DNA of 20,971 bases, from NCBI GenBank assembly GCA_036514635.1, contig DATBWU010000030.1:1-20971 (forward strand), read 5' to 3'. Source of the stretch: DASSFZ01 sp036514635 (lineage in GTDB: Bacteria > Chloroflexota > Anaerolineae > Fen-1058). The position numbers were made by a program, and so were the translations under genes. The notes under the pieces were generated by a model. The model had not been told where the DNA came from. It was given only the letters and a program-made list of their open reading frames with translations, and did not search any database. This document shows, in pieces, positions 6,751 through 17,452 of the stretch. Positions within the stretch are counted from its first letter, which is position 1. The number at the start of each line of letters is the position of its first letter.

Positions 6751-7656
6751 TTACACTATCTGGGACTTATCCAAGTCCCAGATGCGCGTAAACAACTCGG
6801 CGGATTCGTGCCCGCGACCATCGGCCAGTGCAGCGTGATTGGCCACTTCAAAATCGCGGTGCAGGTCTTCGATGAGCGTCAGTTGCACGCGCGCCGGTTC
6901 GACCGAGAACAACACCATTAGCGTGGAGAACTCGCCGGGCACAAAACACAGCCAGTGCCCTCCTTCGATCTCTGTGCTGCGCAGCCCGGCACCGAACATC
7001 TCGGTGGCCGCCGATCGGAACGAGGACAGCATCGGCACCAGCAGGCTGGTATCGATACGGAATGTGCCGACGCTGGCCAGCGGAAGTCCGGTGTTGTTGT
7101 CGTAGATCGCGTAGGACAGAATTTTGGCGGCGTGGCGCTCGCGAAGGATTCCCGTCAGGCCGGGCTTGAAGCTGGCCTGCAAGGACTCCGGCCCGGCTGC
7201 GTTGACTAGGGCCTCCTCAACTTGCTGTCGCTGTTTTTGATAGTGCGCATAGATTTCCTGGAACTGCGTGCGGTTCAGTTTGCCTTGCGCGAAATCTTCG
7301 GCCAGCTGCGCCATCTTGCTGCGCAATTGTTGCAGGAAAGTGCGCAGATCGGGTGGCTCGGCGGACGGCGGGGCAGCCGGTGGGGTCGATTGTAGATACG
7401 CAGCGCGCGCCAGCAGCGATGGCGAAGTGTCCGAGGGTGAGGTCGGCGTGGGCTTGTCTTCGACTCGCGGAGTAGGCGACGGCGCAGGTGGGGTTGGATG
7501 AGCCGGTTGGGGAGCGGGTGGTTTGATGGGCGGTTGGGGTTGAATCGGTTGGATCGATGCAGGTGGAGCTGCTGGCTGAACGAGCGAACCCGTAGACGGT
7601 TTATTGCTCCCGTGGCTCAGAATCTTGCGCAATCGATCACGTGCCGAATCGCTCAT
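6751..7656 (-). CDS. Proline-rich protein with possible roadblock/LC7-like C-terminal domain
   Basis: The ATG at 7656 gives 301 residues; a TTG ten codons upstream is less likely. Residues 1-16 form a basic helix. Residues 27-105 are a low-complexity Pro/Thr/Ser linker, and 106-152 are helical, probably coiled coil (FLQQLRSKMAQLAEDFAQGK). Residues 175-275 have an alternating strand/helix pattern containing YDNNTGLPLASVGTF, which recalls the roadblock/LC7 fold of small-GTPase regulators. That match is weak and comes from pattern only. There is no signal peptide or membrane span, so the protein is probably cytoplasmic. A good promoter lies at 7836-7863. The last codons lie in a perfect palindrome shared with the convergent neighbour's 3' region. 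Confidence 0.8.
   Translation of the reverse strand: MSDSARDRLRKILSHGSNKPSTGSLVQPAAPPASIQPIQPQPPIKPPAPQPAHPTPPAPSPTPRVEDKPTPTSPSDTSPSLLARAAYLQSTPPAAPPSAEPPDLRTFLQQLRSKMAQLAEDFAQGKLNRTQFQEIYAHYQKQRQQVEEALVNAAGPESLQASFKPGLTGILRERHAAKILSYAIYDNNTGLPLASVGTFRIDTSLLVPMLSSFRSAATEMFGAGLRSTEIEGGHWLCFVPGEFSTLMVLFSVEPARVQLTLIEDLHRDFEVANHAALADGRGHESAELFTRIWDLDKSQIV
6758..6783. repeat. Perfect 11-base palindrome at the convergent gene ends
   Basis: ATCTGGGACTT (6758-6768) and AAGTCCCAGAT (6773-6783) are exact complements around loop ATCC. The hairpin lies 12 bases after the pentapeptide gene stop and inside the last ten codons of the opposing gene. It could act as a bidirectional transcript end, though no T-run follows on either strand. 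Confidence 0.7.
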
Positions 7657-7697
7657 CGACGTCTCACAGCGCGGCTCCCGCCGCAACCGAATCTATT

Positions 7698-7766
7698 GGA
7701 CGCTGATTTACGCGGATGAACGCAGATAAAAACAAGATCAGCGTAAATCTGCGTGTATCTGCGTCC
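7698..7766. repeat. Imperfect long hairpin repeat (GCAGAT-type)
   Basis: GGACGC (7698-7703) and GCGTCC (7761-7766) close an imperfect inverted repeat. Its arms are made of GCAGAT/GCGGAT and TTTACGC units, such as ATTTACGCGGAT and GCGTAAATCTGC. It lies in the 239-base gap 7657-7895, in the leader of the minus-strand gene. It encodes no protein and resembles a small non-autonomous dispersed repeat. Confidence 0.7.
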
Positions 7767-7835
7767 CAAAATCCTCGCGGTCAACGCAGTTTCTGCGAAG
7801 CAATGCTATAGGACGGTGGTGGCGCTGGTTGGCAA

Positions 7836-7863
7836 ATTGTAGCATGAAACAAAGTTGTGTCAA
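7836..7863 (-). promoter_or_regulatory. Promoter for the proline-rich protein gene
   Basis: On the minus strand TTGACA (7863-7858), a 16-base spacer and TACAAT (7841-7836) with an extended TGC form a strong promoter. The leader of about 170 bases contains the hairpin repeat at 7698-7766. Confidence 0.75.
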
Positions 7864-7895
7864 CGATTTTCACGCGCCTGCGAAAGGAGCGGTCA

Positions 7896-8651
7896 ATGGA
7901 CCTGGAGCTCGCCGATAAAGTTGTGTTGATCACGGGTGCGTCGGGCGGATTGGGCCGCGAGCTGGCCGTGGAGTTTGGGCAGCATGACGCGCGTGTCGCG
8001 GTTCACTTCCATAGTAATGTCGAAGCCGCCGAGGTCGTCGCACAGTCGGTCGATGCCGTGGGGGGTGAAGCCCTGACCGTGTCCGCCGATCTGGCCGATC
8101 GGGCGTCCGTGCAGGCGATGATCAGCGAGATCGTCATCGAATGGGGCGGCGTCGATGTGTTGGTCAACGGCGCGGCGGCGTTCGAGAGCGGTATCCCGAT
8201 CGATTCCATGACGCCCGATCAATGGAGACGCATGGTGGACACGGTTCTGACCGGTGCGTATCACACGACCAGCCTGTGTGCACCGTACATGCGCAGACGC
8301 AAGTGGGGCCGGATTGTCAATATTGCCTCGCGCGCGGGCGTGGCGGGTGCACCGCGACTCGCGCACTATGTGTCGGCGAAGGCTGGTCTGATCGGCTTGA
8401 CCCGCGCGTTGGCGAAGGAGCTCGGCCCGGATGGTATCCTGGTGAATGCCGTCGCACCGACACGTATCCTCACGCCGAAGGAACGCGAGCGCCGCTCGGC
8501 GGACGAATTAGAGCGTATCGCGCGACAGATTCCATTGGGCCGCATTGCAACGCCGGAAGACGTGGCGCGCGTGATCCTGTTTCTCGGATCGGGGTGGAAT
8601 ACCTACGTGACGGGAGAAGTGATCACAATAAGCGGCGGCGTCAACGAATAA
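7896..8651 (+). CDS. Short-chain dehydrogenase/reductase, FabG-like
   Basis: The ATG at 7896 has AAGGAG (7884-7889) six bases upstream and gives 251 residues, normal for classical SDRs. The NAD(P)-binding motif TGASGGLG is at 13-20, and NGAA at 91-94 replaces the usual NNAG. The catalytic Ser (S145), Tyr (Y158) and Lys (K162) are in place in a YVSAK context. It probably reduces or oxidises a carbonyl/alcohol with NADPH or NADH in the cytoplasm. A 3-oxoacyl-ACP reductase role is possible, but the substrate cannot be read from sequence. The gene stands alone and is convergent with the downstream phosphatidyltransferase. Confidence 0.9.
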   Translation: MDLELADKVVLITGASGGLGRELAVEFGQHDARVAVHFHSNVEAAEVVAQSVDAVGGEALTVSADLADRASVQAMISEIVIEWGGVDVLVNGAAAFESGIPIDSMTPDQWRRMVDTVLTGAYHTTSLCAPYMRRRKWGRIVNIASRAGVAGAPRLAHYVSAKAGLIGLTRALAKELGPDGILVNAVAPTRILTPKERERRSADELERIARQIPLGRIATPEDVARVILFLGSGWNTYVTGEVITISGGVNE

Positions 8652-8676
8652 ACGAATCAGCGAGTCAACGAAGTAC

Positions 8677-9498
8677 CTATCCAACCAACACGCTCTTCCT
8701 TCGCCGATACATCATTAGCCCCAACCAGTAGACATTGTACGGCCCCAGGATAAGCCAGAAGATCCATTCGGGCTGGCCGATCCATGAAAGGCCGGCGAAG
8801 AGTAGTAACTGAAAGCCAAGCCCCATCACGGTGATCCATGTGAGCAATCGCTTATCAAGATAAACTGGACTGTGTGGATCGGCAGTGATGCGCCGATCGA
8901 GCGCAGCCATCCCGCGATCTTGCCACTCGTAGATCACGCGGTATAGCGTGTGCACGATCTTCAGCACCGCCGGATTGTCCCAGGGGTATCCTTCTGCATT
9001 GCGTTCGTCAATTCTGCTGGTCGCGTCACCGCCGGTGCGATGGCGATACACGACGTAGTAGTAGTTGAATGTCGTGCCATGCCACGTCATCGCTTCGAGC
9101 GCGATCATGGCGACCAGGATCGGCCAGGGTGATCCGATCCGCGCGGCCATCCCCGATCCGATCCCCAGCAGCACTGCCGCGTTGATGAGGTAGTCGCATA
9201 CCGAATCAAGGAAGCGCCCCACACGCGAAGGCCGGTTCCGCGCACGCGCCAGCGATCCATCGATCCCGTCGAGGAAGCCCTTGATGATGAGCAGGGCACC
9301 GGCCACAGCGGCGTTCGCCCGATCGCTCGTGCTGTACAGCACGCCGGCGGTAAGCCCGAGAATGGTGTAGGCCAGTGTGATGTGGATAGGGCTGAGCCGC
9401 GTCGGGACCAGCCAGCGCGTGACGACGCGCGCCAGCGGTCGTGCGTAATCGCTGAGATCGAGGAATGCATGTTGAGCGTCGACCTTGTCGAGTGTCAT
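8677..9498 (-). CDS. CDP-alcohol phosphatidyltransferase family membrane enzyme
   Basis: This 273-residue protein carries the complete family signature D-x2-D-G-x2-A-R-x8-G-x3-D-x3-D: D77, D80, G81, A84, R85, G94, D98 and D102 in FLDGIDGSLARARNRPSRVG. It has several hydrophobic spans (about 40-57, 64-76, 105-135, 218-240 and 245-260). Such enzymes transfer a phosphatidyl or similar phospho-alcohol group from a CDP-activated donor to an alcohol, as in phospholipid or inositol-phosphate synthesis. The acceptor is not evident. The ATG at 9498 has no clear ribosome site. An unusual hydrophilic insert (about 160-210, with RTGGDATSRIDERNAEGYPW) lies between the catalytic region and the last two spans. 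Confidence 0.9.
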   Translation of the reverse strand: MTLDKVDAQHAFLDLSDYARPLARVVTRWLVPTRLSPIHITLAYTILGLTAGVLYSTSDRANAAVAGALLIIKGFLDGIDGSLARARNRPSRVGRFLDSVCDYLINAAVLLGIGSGMAARIGSPWPILVAMIALEAMTWHGTTFNYYYVVYRHRTGGDATSRIDERNAEGYPWDNPAVLKIVHTLYRVIYEWQDRGMAALDRRITADPHSPVYLDKRLLTWITVMGLGFQLLLFAGLSWIGQPEWIFWLILGPYNVYWLGLMMYRRRKSVLVG

Positions 9499-9528
9499 GG
9501 TGGTGGAAAGACCAGTCTCTCAGAGTTT

Positions 9529-9599
9529 TCACCGCAGAGACGCTGAGATCGCGGAGAAGTCTTTAGGAAAACTCAGCGTTCTCTGCGCCTCGGCGGTGA
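9529..9599. repeat. Hairpin repeat of the ACCGCAGAGA family, copy 1
   Basis: Terminal inverted repeats TCACCGC (9529-9535) and GCGGTGA (9593-9599) enclose a second perfect pair, ACGCTGAG (9540-9547) and CTCAGCGT (9572-9579). It fills most of the 125-base gap 9499-9623. A related copy lies at 12030-12095. They share TCACCGCAGAGA and CGCTGAG, then CGC and GAGA. Confidence 0.8.
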
Positions 9600-9623
9600 G
9601 TCTCGGCTCTTTTCAAGCACTCT

Positions 9624-10904
9624 CTAAGCGAGTTGGGTCTGGCACTCAGGGCAGACGGTGTCGCTGAGACTTACTTCGGCATTGCACGCGGGGCAGTGTA
9701 GCGCGAGCGAAACGCCGCACGTCGGGCAGGCTATTGTGTCGGCCTGGATGGCCGAGCCGCATTCGGGACAGACGAGTTGGCCGCAGGTTGGGCAGGCATC
9801 GACGCCGTCCGGCAGTTCGGCCTGGCAGTTAGGGCATCGACCGGAGAGATCGAGACCACATGAGGGGCACGTCTCGACGGAAGCGAGCACGGCCGCTTTG
9901 CAGCGCGGGCAGGCGTACTCGACACCCGGCTTCGGTGTACCGCAGAGTGCGCAAGCCTCTTCATCTTCAAGGATGGTGGCATGGCAGTTGGAGCAGATCA
10001 ACGTGTCGCAGTTGGGGCAGGGGCCGCTGGATGGATCGAATTGCTCGGCGCAGCGCGGACAGCGGATGCGCTGCGTGGCGGTGAAGAGCGCGTGCTGTTC
10101 AAAGAGAGGACGTGCCGTGTGCGCTTTCTCGGCAGGCAGCGCGTTGCGACAGTTCGCGCAGGTCAGTGGCGCGCTGAACACCGCTTGATGGCAAAAGGGG
10201 CACTCGCGCGCGAAGAGTCGATCGCAAGTGGGGCACTGTAGCGTCGCGGCGAGGAGTTCCTGCCCACAGTCGGGACAGTTGAAATACAGATCGAGGCGGC
10301 ACGCGGGGCAGCGCGTGTCGGATTCTCGCGTGGCCGTGCCGCAGCGCGGGCAGAATGTGCGGCCGCAGGCGGTGCACACACCGTCGGTGCGTGCGACGCT
10401 CGCACCGCAATGTGGGCAGTGATCGCCTTCGGCAGAACTGGCTTCCTCTTCGGCGAACACCGTTCCGCACGACGGGCAGCGCGTCGCTTCCGGTGGAACT
10501 TCCTCGCCACAGTTGGGGCAGGCCAAGACAAACAGCGTGCCACACTCGGCGCATCGCAGCTCGCCCGGCTTCAGCGCCGCACCGCAAGTCGAGCAGCGTT
10601 CTCCGCCACAGAAGGGGCAGACGACGAGTTCGTCCCGTATCACACGCCCGCAGTGCGGACACGGCGCTTCTTCGATGAGAACGGCTCCACAGTGCGGGCA
10701 GCGCAGATCGGCGGGCAGCACGTCACGTCCGCAGTCGGGGCAGGTGAGTGACCAGGTCGCGCCGCAATGCAGGCAGGTCGTATCGGTCGGCCCGATGGCC
10801 GCGCCACACTCCGGGCATACATCCTGTCCACATGTGGAACAGCGATTATCGCCAAGATGGATCGGAGCTGCGCAGGTCGGGCAGGGAAGCGAGCTTTTCG
10901 GCAC
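9624..10904 (-). CDS. Protein of sixteen tandem predicted zinc ribbons
   Basis: From a GTG at 10904 the protein is 426 residues and contains 32 C-x-x-C motifs, enough for sixteen four-cysteine zinc ribbons. Most are of the CPxCG/CPHCG kind of the double-zinc-ribbon (DZR) class. The longest cysteine-poor gap is around TARPLFEQHALFTATQRIR. No catalytic domain, membrane span or signal peptide is visible, so it may be a scaffold or a nucleic-acid/protein-binding zinc protein. The frame stays open 168 codons further upstream, but that part runs antisense to the sigma gene, lacks cysteine pairs and is rejected. No ribosome site precedes the GTG. An extended -10 box seven bases upstream suggests leaderless expression. 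Confidence 0.8.
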   Translation of the reverse strand: MPKSSLPCPTCAAPIHLGDNRCSTCGQDVCPECGAAIGPTDTTCLHCGATWSLTCPDCGRDVLPADLRCPHCGAVLIEEAPCPHCGRVIRDELVVCPFCGGERCSTCGAALKPGELRCAECGTLFVLACPNCGEEVPPEATRCPSCGTVFAEEEASSAEGDHCPHCGASVARTDGVCTACGRTFCPRCGTATRESDTRCPACRLDLYFNCPDCGQELLAATLQCPTCDRLFARECPFCHQAVFSAPLTCANCRNALPAEKAHTARPLFEQHALFTATQRIRCPRCAEQFDPSSGPCPNCDTLICSNCHATILEDEEACALCGTPKPGVEYACPRCKAAVLASVETCPSCGLDLSGRCPNCQAELPDGVDACPTCGQLVCPECGSAIQADTIACPTCGVSLALHCPACNAEVSLSDTVCPECQTQLA

Positions 10905-10911
10905 GGCTGAT

Positions 10912-10920
10912 ATTGTAGCA
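10912..10920 (-). promoter_or_regulatory. Possible extended -10 promoter of the zinc-ribbon gene
   Basis: On the minus strand TGCTACAAT matches an extended -10 box with no -35. Its expected start falls at or next to the GTG at 10904. The same TCATGCTACAAT string occurs in the stronger promoter at 7836-7863. Confidence 0.45.
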
Positions 10921-10932
10921 TGATCGGTAAAG

Positions 10933-10961
10933 CCTCCCGCAGGTTTCAGAATCTGCAGGAG
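10933..10961. repeat. Dispersed hairpin repeat, copy 2
   Basis: CCTCCCGCAGGTTTCAGAATCTGC and the following AGGAG form an imperfect hairpin nearly identical to the element at 2197-2226 read on its minus strand. It lies in the 167-base gap between the divergent zinc-ribbon and sigma genes. Confidence 0.8.
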
Positions 10962-10974
10962 ACTTGAGTTCTCA

Positions 10975-11002
10975 TTGACAGGCTGGGCGAGCCTGATATA
11001 CT
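10975..11002 (+). promoter_or_regulatory. Promoter for the sigma factor gene
   Basis: TTGACA (10975-10980), a 16-base spacer and TATACT (10997-11002) form a near-consensus housekeeping promoter. The leader to the sigma start is about 65 bases. No separate ECF-type promoter motif was recognised. Confidence 0.75.
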
Positions 11003-11071
11003 CAGCGGCCAATGCCACTCGCAACGAACCACAGCCGTCGGGGTTTACTGTAATGGCGGCGACGATCGGAG

Positions 11072-11677
11072 ATGGGCGTGGGCGAGCCGCCGGATGACCT
11101 GGAACTGGTCGCGCGGGTCGGGCAAGACCCGTCGGCGTTCGGGCAATTGTACGAACGCTACGTGACCAAAATCTACAACTACGTCTATTACCGCACAGGC
11201 AATCACCACGATGCAGAAGACCTGACCGGGCGCGTGTTTTATCGCGCGCTGATGCACATCGATCGCTTCGTCGATCGCGGCGTGCCGTTCTCGGCATGGC
11301 TGTATCGCATTGCGCACAACTTGGTGGCGAACTGGCATCGCGACCACGCGCGCCGGCAGGAGTTTTCGTTGGACGACGTGTCGCTGACCAGCCCGGTGCG
11401 CGAAACACCGGAGGCCACGACCGAAGCGAACGAACAACGCTTGAGATTGCTGCAAGCGATTCACAACCTACCCATCGAGCGGCAGGAACTGTTGATCCTG
11501 AAATTCGTCGAGCACTTGTCGAACGCGGAGATCGGCCAGATCATGGGACGCAGCGAGGGCGCGGTTAAATCACTCTATCATCGCACGCTGCTCTCGCTGC
11601 GCGATACGTTGAATTCGATGAACGGCGATCAGCCGACCGCCGAGACCCGAACGATCCGTGACCCTGAAACTGAGTGA
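11072..11677 (+). CDS. ECF-type RNA polymerase sigma factor
   Basis: This 201-residue protein has a region-2 domain (about 21-92: AFGQLYERYVTKIYNYVYYR, then DAEDLTGRVFYRAL and AWLYRIAHNL) and a region-4 helix-turn-helix (about 124-178: LPIERQELLILKF, then AEIGQIMGRSEGAVKSLYHR). It lacks regions 1 and 3, as in extracytoplasmic-function sigma factors. It would direct RNA polymerase to a specific regulon. The ATG at 11072 is only two bases after GGAG; the in-frame GTG at 11078 has better spacing and may be the true start. The stop overlaps the next gene (GTGA), which suggests coupling to a membrane partner. The housekeeping promoter upstream suggests constitutive synthesis, with control after translation. 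Confidence 0.92.
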   Translation: MGVGEPPDDLELVARVGQDPSAFGQLYERYVTKIYNYVYYRTGNHHDAEDLTGRVFYRALMHIDRFVDRGVPFSAWLYRIAHNLVANWHRDHARRQEFSLDDVSLTSPVRETPEATTEANEQRLRLLQAIHNLPIERQELLILKFVEHLSNAEIGQIMGRSEGAVKSLYHRTLLSLRDTLNSMNGDQPTAETRTIRDPETE

Positions 11678-12021
11678 CGATGTCCTCTCAGAGACGAAAA
11701 CCCTCTTCTCGATCGAAGCATCTTGAGGACGGGCTTGAGCGTGAGTTGAGCCGCGCCTTGCAACCTCCGGCACGCCCGTCGTTGGGAGTGGCCCGTCACG
11801 TGGGCGCAGTGTTAGTCCCGGTCGAGCCATCCCAGCAGTTCGTCGCCGAGTTGGGACACAGCCTCATGTCGATGGCTGCGCGCAGCCGACAATCATTGAT
11901 CCGGCGTTATCGCACGGCGATCCTGATCGGCGCAGCCGTGTTTGGATCGATTGCATCGGTGGTGGGCGTCGTGGCGTTGATCATGCGCCAGCGAACACGA
12001 AGCGTGACGCGCGCGAGTTGA
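11674..12021 (+). CDS. Small single-span membrane protein coupled to the sigma factor
   Basis: The GTG at 11674 overlaps the sigma stop by four bases and gives 115 residues; an ATG at 11680 is an alternative. The N-terminal 80 residues are basic and polar and would be cytoplasmic. A single hydrophobic helix (about 82-104, TAILIGAAVFGSIASVVGVV) precedes a short basic tail. The position is that of an anti-sigma factor, but the zinc motif H-x3-C-x2-C of ZAS-type anti-sigmas is absent and no known anti-sigma domain is recognised. Its role as a membrane tether for the sigma factor is inferred from the gene order only. Confidence 0.7.
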   Translation: MTMSSQRRKPSSRSKHLEDGLERELSRALQPPARPSLGVARHVGAVLVPVEPSQQFVAELGHSLMSMAARSRQSLIRRYRTAILIGAAVFGSIASVVGVVALIMRQRTRSVTRAS

Positions 12022-12029
12022 GCCGATCT

Positions 12030-12095
12030 CACCGCAGAGAGCGCTGAGGCCGCAGAGACCTGAAGTTACTCTGCGCTCTCCGTGCGCTCTGCGGT
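12030..12095. repeat. Hairpin repeat of the ACCGCAGAGA family, copy 2
   Basis: ACCGCAGAG (12031-12039) and CTCTGCGGT (12087-12095) are perfect 9-base complements at the ends, with further GCAGAG/CTCTGC pairing inside. It resembles the copy at 9529-9599. It fills the 92-base gap between the membrane protein and fabH, ending ten bases before the fabH ribosome site, so it becomes part of any read-through transcript. Confidence 0.8.
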
Positions 12096-12113
12096 TAAAC
12101 ATTGGGGGGACAC

Positions 12114-13232
12114 ATGAAGTACGGTCGCATTGTGGGATGGGGCAAGTGCGCGCCTCACAAAGTGTTGACCAACTTCGATCTGGAGAAGATGGTCGACACG
12201 AGCGACGAGTGGATCGTGACGCGCACCGGCATTCGCGAGCGGCACATCGCCGGCGAGGGCGAGACGACGGCATCGCTGTCTGTCACGGCGGCGCGGCAGG
12301 CGCTGGAACGAGCGGGTCTTCAGCCGGCCGATCTCGATCTGATTCTTGTGGCGACGTCTTCGCCCGATTACTTGTTGCCGCCGGTCTCATCGATTATCCA
12401 GGATCGGCTCGGCGCAAAGTGCGGCGCGTTCATGGTGACTGCCGGCTGCACCGGCTTTGTGTACGCGCTGGCGACGGCGCAGCAGTTCATCGCCAGCGGT
12501 GCCTATCGGCACGTCCTCGTCGTCGGCGCGGAGGTGATTAGCCCGGCGGTGGACTGGACGGATCGCAACACGTGCGTGTTGTTCGGCGATGGCGCGGGCG
12601 CGGTCGTCTTGAAAGCCAGTGAAGAGCCGACCGGTGTGTTGTCGTTTGTGCTCGGCTCGGATGGATCGGGCGCGAAGCATCTATGGATGCCTGCGGGTGG
12701 CGTGGCCCGCCCCCCAACGCACGAGACGGTCGATCGACGCGAGCACACGATTCAAATGAACGGTCGCGAGGTGTTCAAGTTTGCGACGCGGGTGCTGGCG
12801 AGTGCCGCCGTCGAAGCGGTCGAGAAAGCCGGCCTGACGATGGATGAGATCGACCTGCTGATCCCGCATCAGGCGAATGCCCGAATCATCGAGCTGGCCG
12901 CGCGCCAGTTGGGCCTGCCGATGGAAAAGGTCTTTGTGAACATTGACCGCTATGGCAACACCTCGGCTGCGTCGATCCCGATCGCGCTGGTCGAAGCGAT
13001 CGAGCAGGGATACGTGAAGGAAAACTCGACGGTCGTGATGGTCGGTTTCGGCGCGGGACTGACGTGGGCCGCTGCGGTAGTCAAAATGGGCGTGTTCACG
13101 CAGCCGCGCTATGCATTGTGGCGGACGATTCCCAGCCGCGCTCGGACGCGCGCACGTGTAGCGGTGGGAGCGCTGCAAATGCGCGCCGGGGCTTTGCTGT
13201 TGCCCCTGTATGCCCGCGTGACGAAACGATAA
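12114..13232 (+). CDS. fabH: Beta-ketoacyl-ACP synthase III (FabH-like) with C-terminal extension
   Basis: The ATG at 12114 follows GGGGGGA and gives 372 residues. The thiolase-fold active site is complete: Cys112 in TAGCTGFVYAL, His252 in IPHQANARI and Asn282 in YGNTSAASI. FabH condenses acetyl-CoA (or another acyl-CoA) with malonyl-ACP to start fatty acid synthesis in the cytoplasm. Most FabH proteins end soon after GAGLTWAAAV. This one continues about 47 residues with a basic tail (from MGVFTQPRYALW, with SRARTRAR and a hydrophobic stretch AGALLLPLYA) that could contact membranes or a partner. The family includes other KAS III-type enzymes, so a specialised acyl substrate is possible. The strong hairpin downstream suggests the transcript ends before rpoB. 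Confidence 0.9.
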   Translation: MKYGRIVGWGKCAPHKVLTNFDLEKMVDTSDEWIVTRTGIRERHIAGEGETTASLSVTAARQALERAGLQPADLDLILVATSSPDYLLPPVSSIIQDRLGAKCGAFMVTAGCTGFVYALATAQQFIASGAYRHVLVVGAEVISPAVDWTDRNTCVLFGDGAGAVVLKASEEPTGVLSFVLGSDGSGAKHLWMPAGGVARPPTHETVDRREHTIQMNGREVFKFATRVLASAAVEAVEKAGLTMDEIDLLIPHQANARIIELAARQLGLPMEKVFVNIDRYGNTSAASIPIALVEAIEQGYVKENSTVVMVGFGAGLTWAAAVVKMGVFTQPRYALWRTIPSRARTRARVAVGALQMRAGALLLPLYARVTKR

Positions 13233-13246
13233 GTGGACAGAAGACT

Positions 13247-13284
13247 GGAATCAGCCGGGATGTAGTGTCCCGGCTGGTTCCATT
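13247..13284 (+). terminator. Strong hairpin after fabH
   Basis: GGAATCAGCCGGGA (13247-13260) and TCCCGGCTGGTTCC (13268-13281) form a 14-base stem with one G-U pair and a 7-base loop. Only ATTT follows rather than a full T-run. It is probably a terminator or a transcript 3'-end stabiliser separating fabH from rpoB. No gene was found in the rest of the 280-base gap 13233-13512, which holds the rpoB promoter and leader. Confidence 0.7.
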
Positions 13285-13390
13285 TGGGGCCAGGACTGAA
13301 GGTGTGGAAATGGGCTGTAGCCGATTGGCCGGCAGCCCGGTCAGGGTGCAACGCCTGACTTGGGAAAGTCCTGGTTTGCAGCAACCGACT

Positions 13391-13418
13391 TTGACAATTT
13401 TAACCGGACTGGTATAAT
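13391..13418 (+). promoter_or_regulatory. Consensus promoter of rpoB
   Basis: TTGACA (13391-13396), a 16-base spacer and TATAAT (13413-13418) match the housekeeping consensus perfectly. Transcription would start near 13425 and give a leader of about 88 bases. Confidence 0.92.
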
Positions 13419-13429
13419 TACCCTTTGCG

Positions 13430-13490
13430 GCTGGGGCGGCGAATACATTTTCCCAGCTACCAGGGGAACTCTTTCCCCTTTGTTTTGTTT
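13430..13490 (+). promoter_or_regulatory. rpoB leader: two hairpins, the second terminator-like (attenuator)
   Basis: Hairpin 1 pairs GCTGGGG (13430-13436) with TCCCAGC (13451-13457, one G-U). Hairpin 2 pairs AGGGGAA (13462-13468) with TTCCCCT (13473-13479) around CTCT, followed at once by TTGTTTTGTTT. The second is a good intrinsic terminator placed between the promoter and the rpoB ribosome site. The whole element looks like a transcription attenuator for the beta-subunit gene. What would relieve termination is not visible. Confidence 0.65.
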
Positions 13491-13512
13491 CCTAACCTGG
13501 AGGATGACTCGA

Positions 13513-17415
<3,903 letters not shown>

Positions 17416-17421
17416 GAGGTC

Positions 17422-17445
17422 TTAACCTTTCGGCGGTGAGGTTAA
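17422..17445 (+). terminator. Hairpin after rpoB, possible weak terminator
   Basis: TTAACCT (17422-17428) and AGGTTAA (17439-17445) pair perfectly around a 10-base loop, seven bases after the rpoB stop and just before the rpsL promoter. AAAT rather than a T-run follows, so termination on this strand is doubtful. Read-through from rpoB into rpsL is possible. Confidence 0.4.
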
Positions 17446-17452
17446 AATCGGC

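Noticed and set aside
7698..7766. Possible CRISPR-like array from repeated GCAGAT units
   Set aside because: Units are short, irregular and arranged as an inverted repeat, without spacers of equal length.
10905..11408. N-terminal extension of the zinc-ribbon frame by 168 codons
   Set aside because: It runs antisense through the sigma gene, has no paired cysteines and crosses a dispersed repeat; the ribbons begin right after the GTG at 10904.
13360..13512. Upstream extension of rpoB to 13360
   Set aside because: It includes the promoter and attenuator; the ATG at 13513 has the ribosome site and the family N-terminus.
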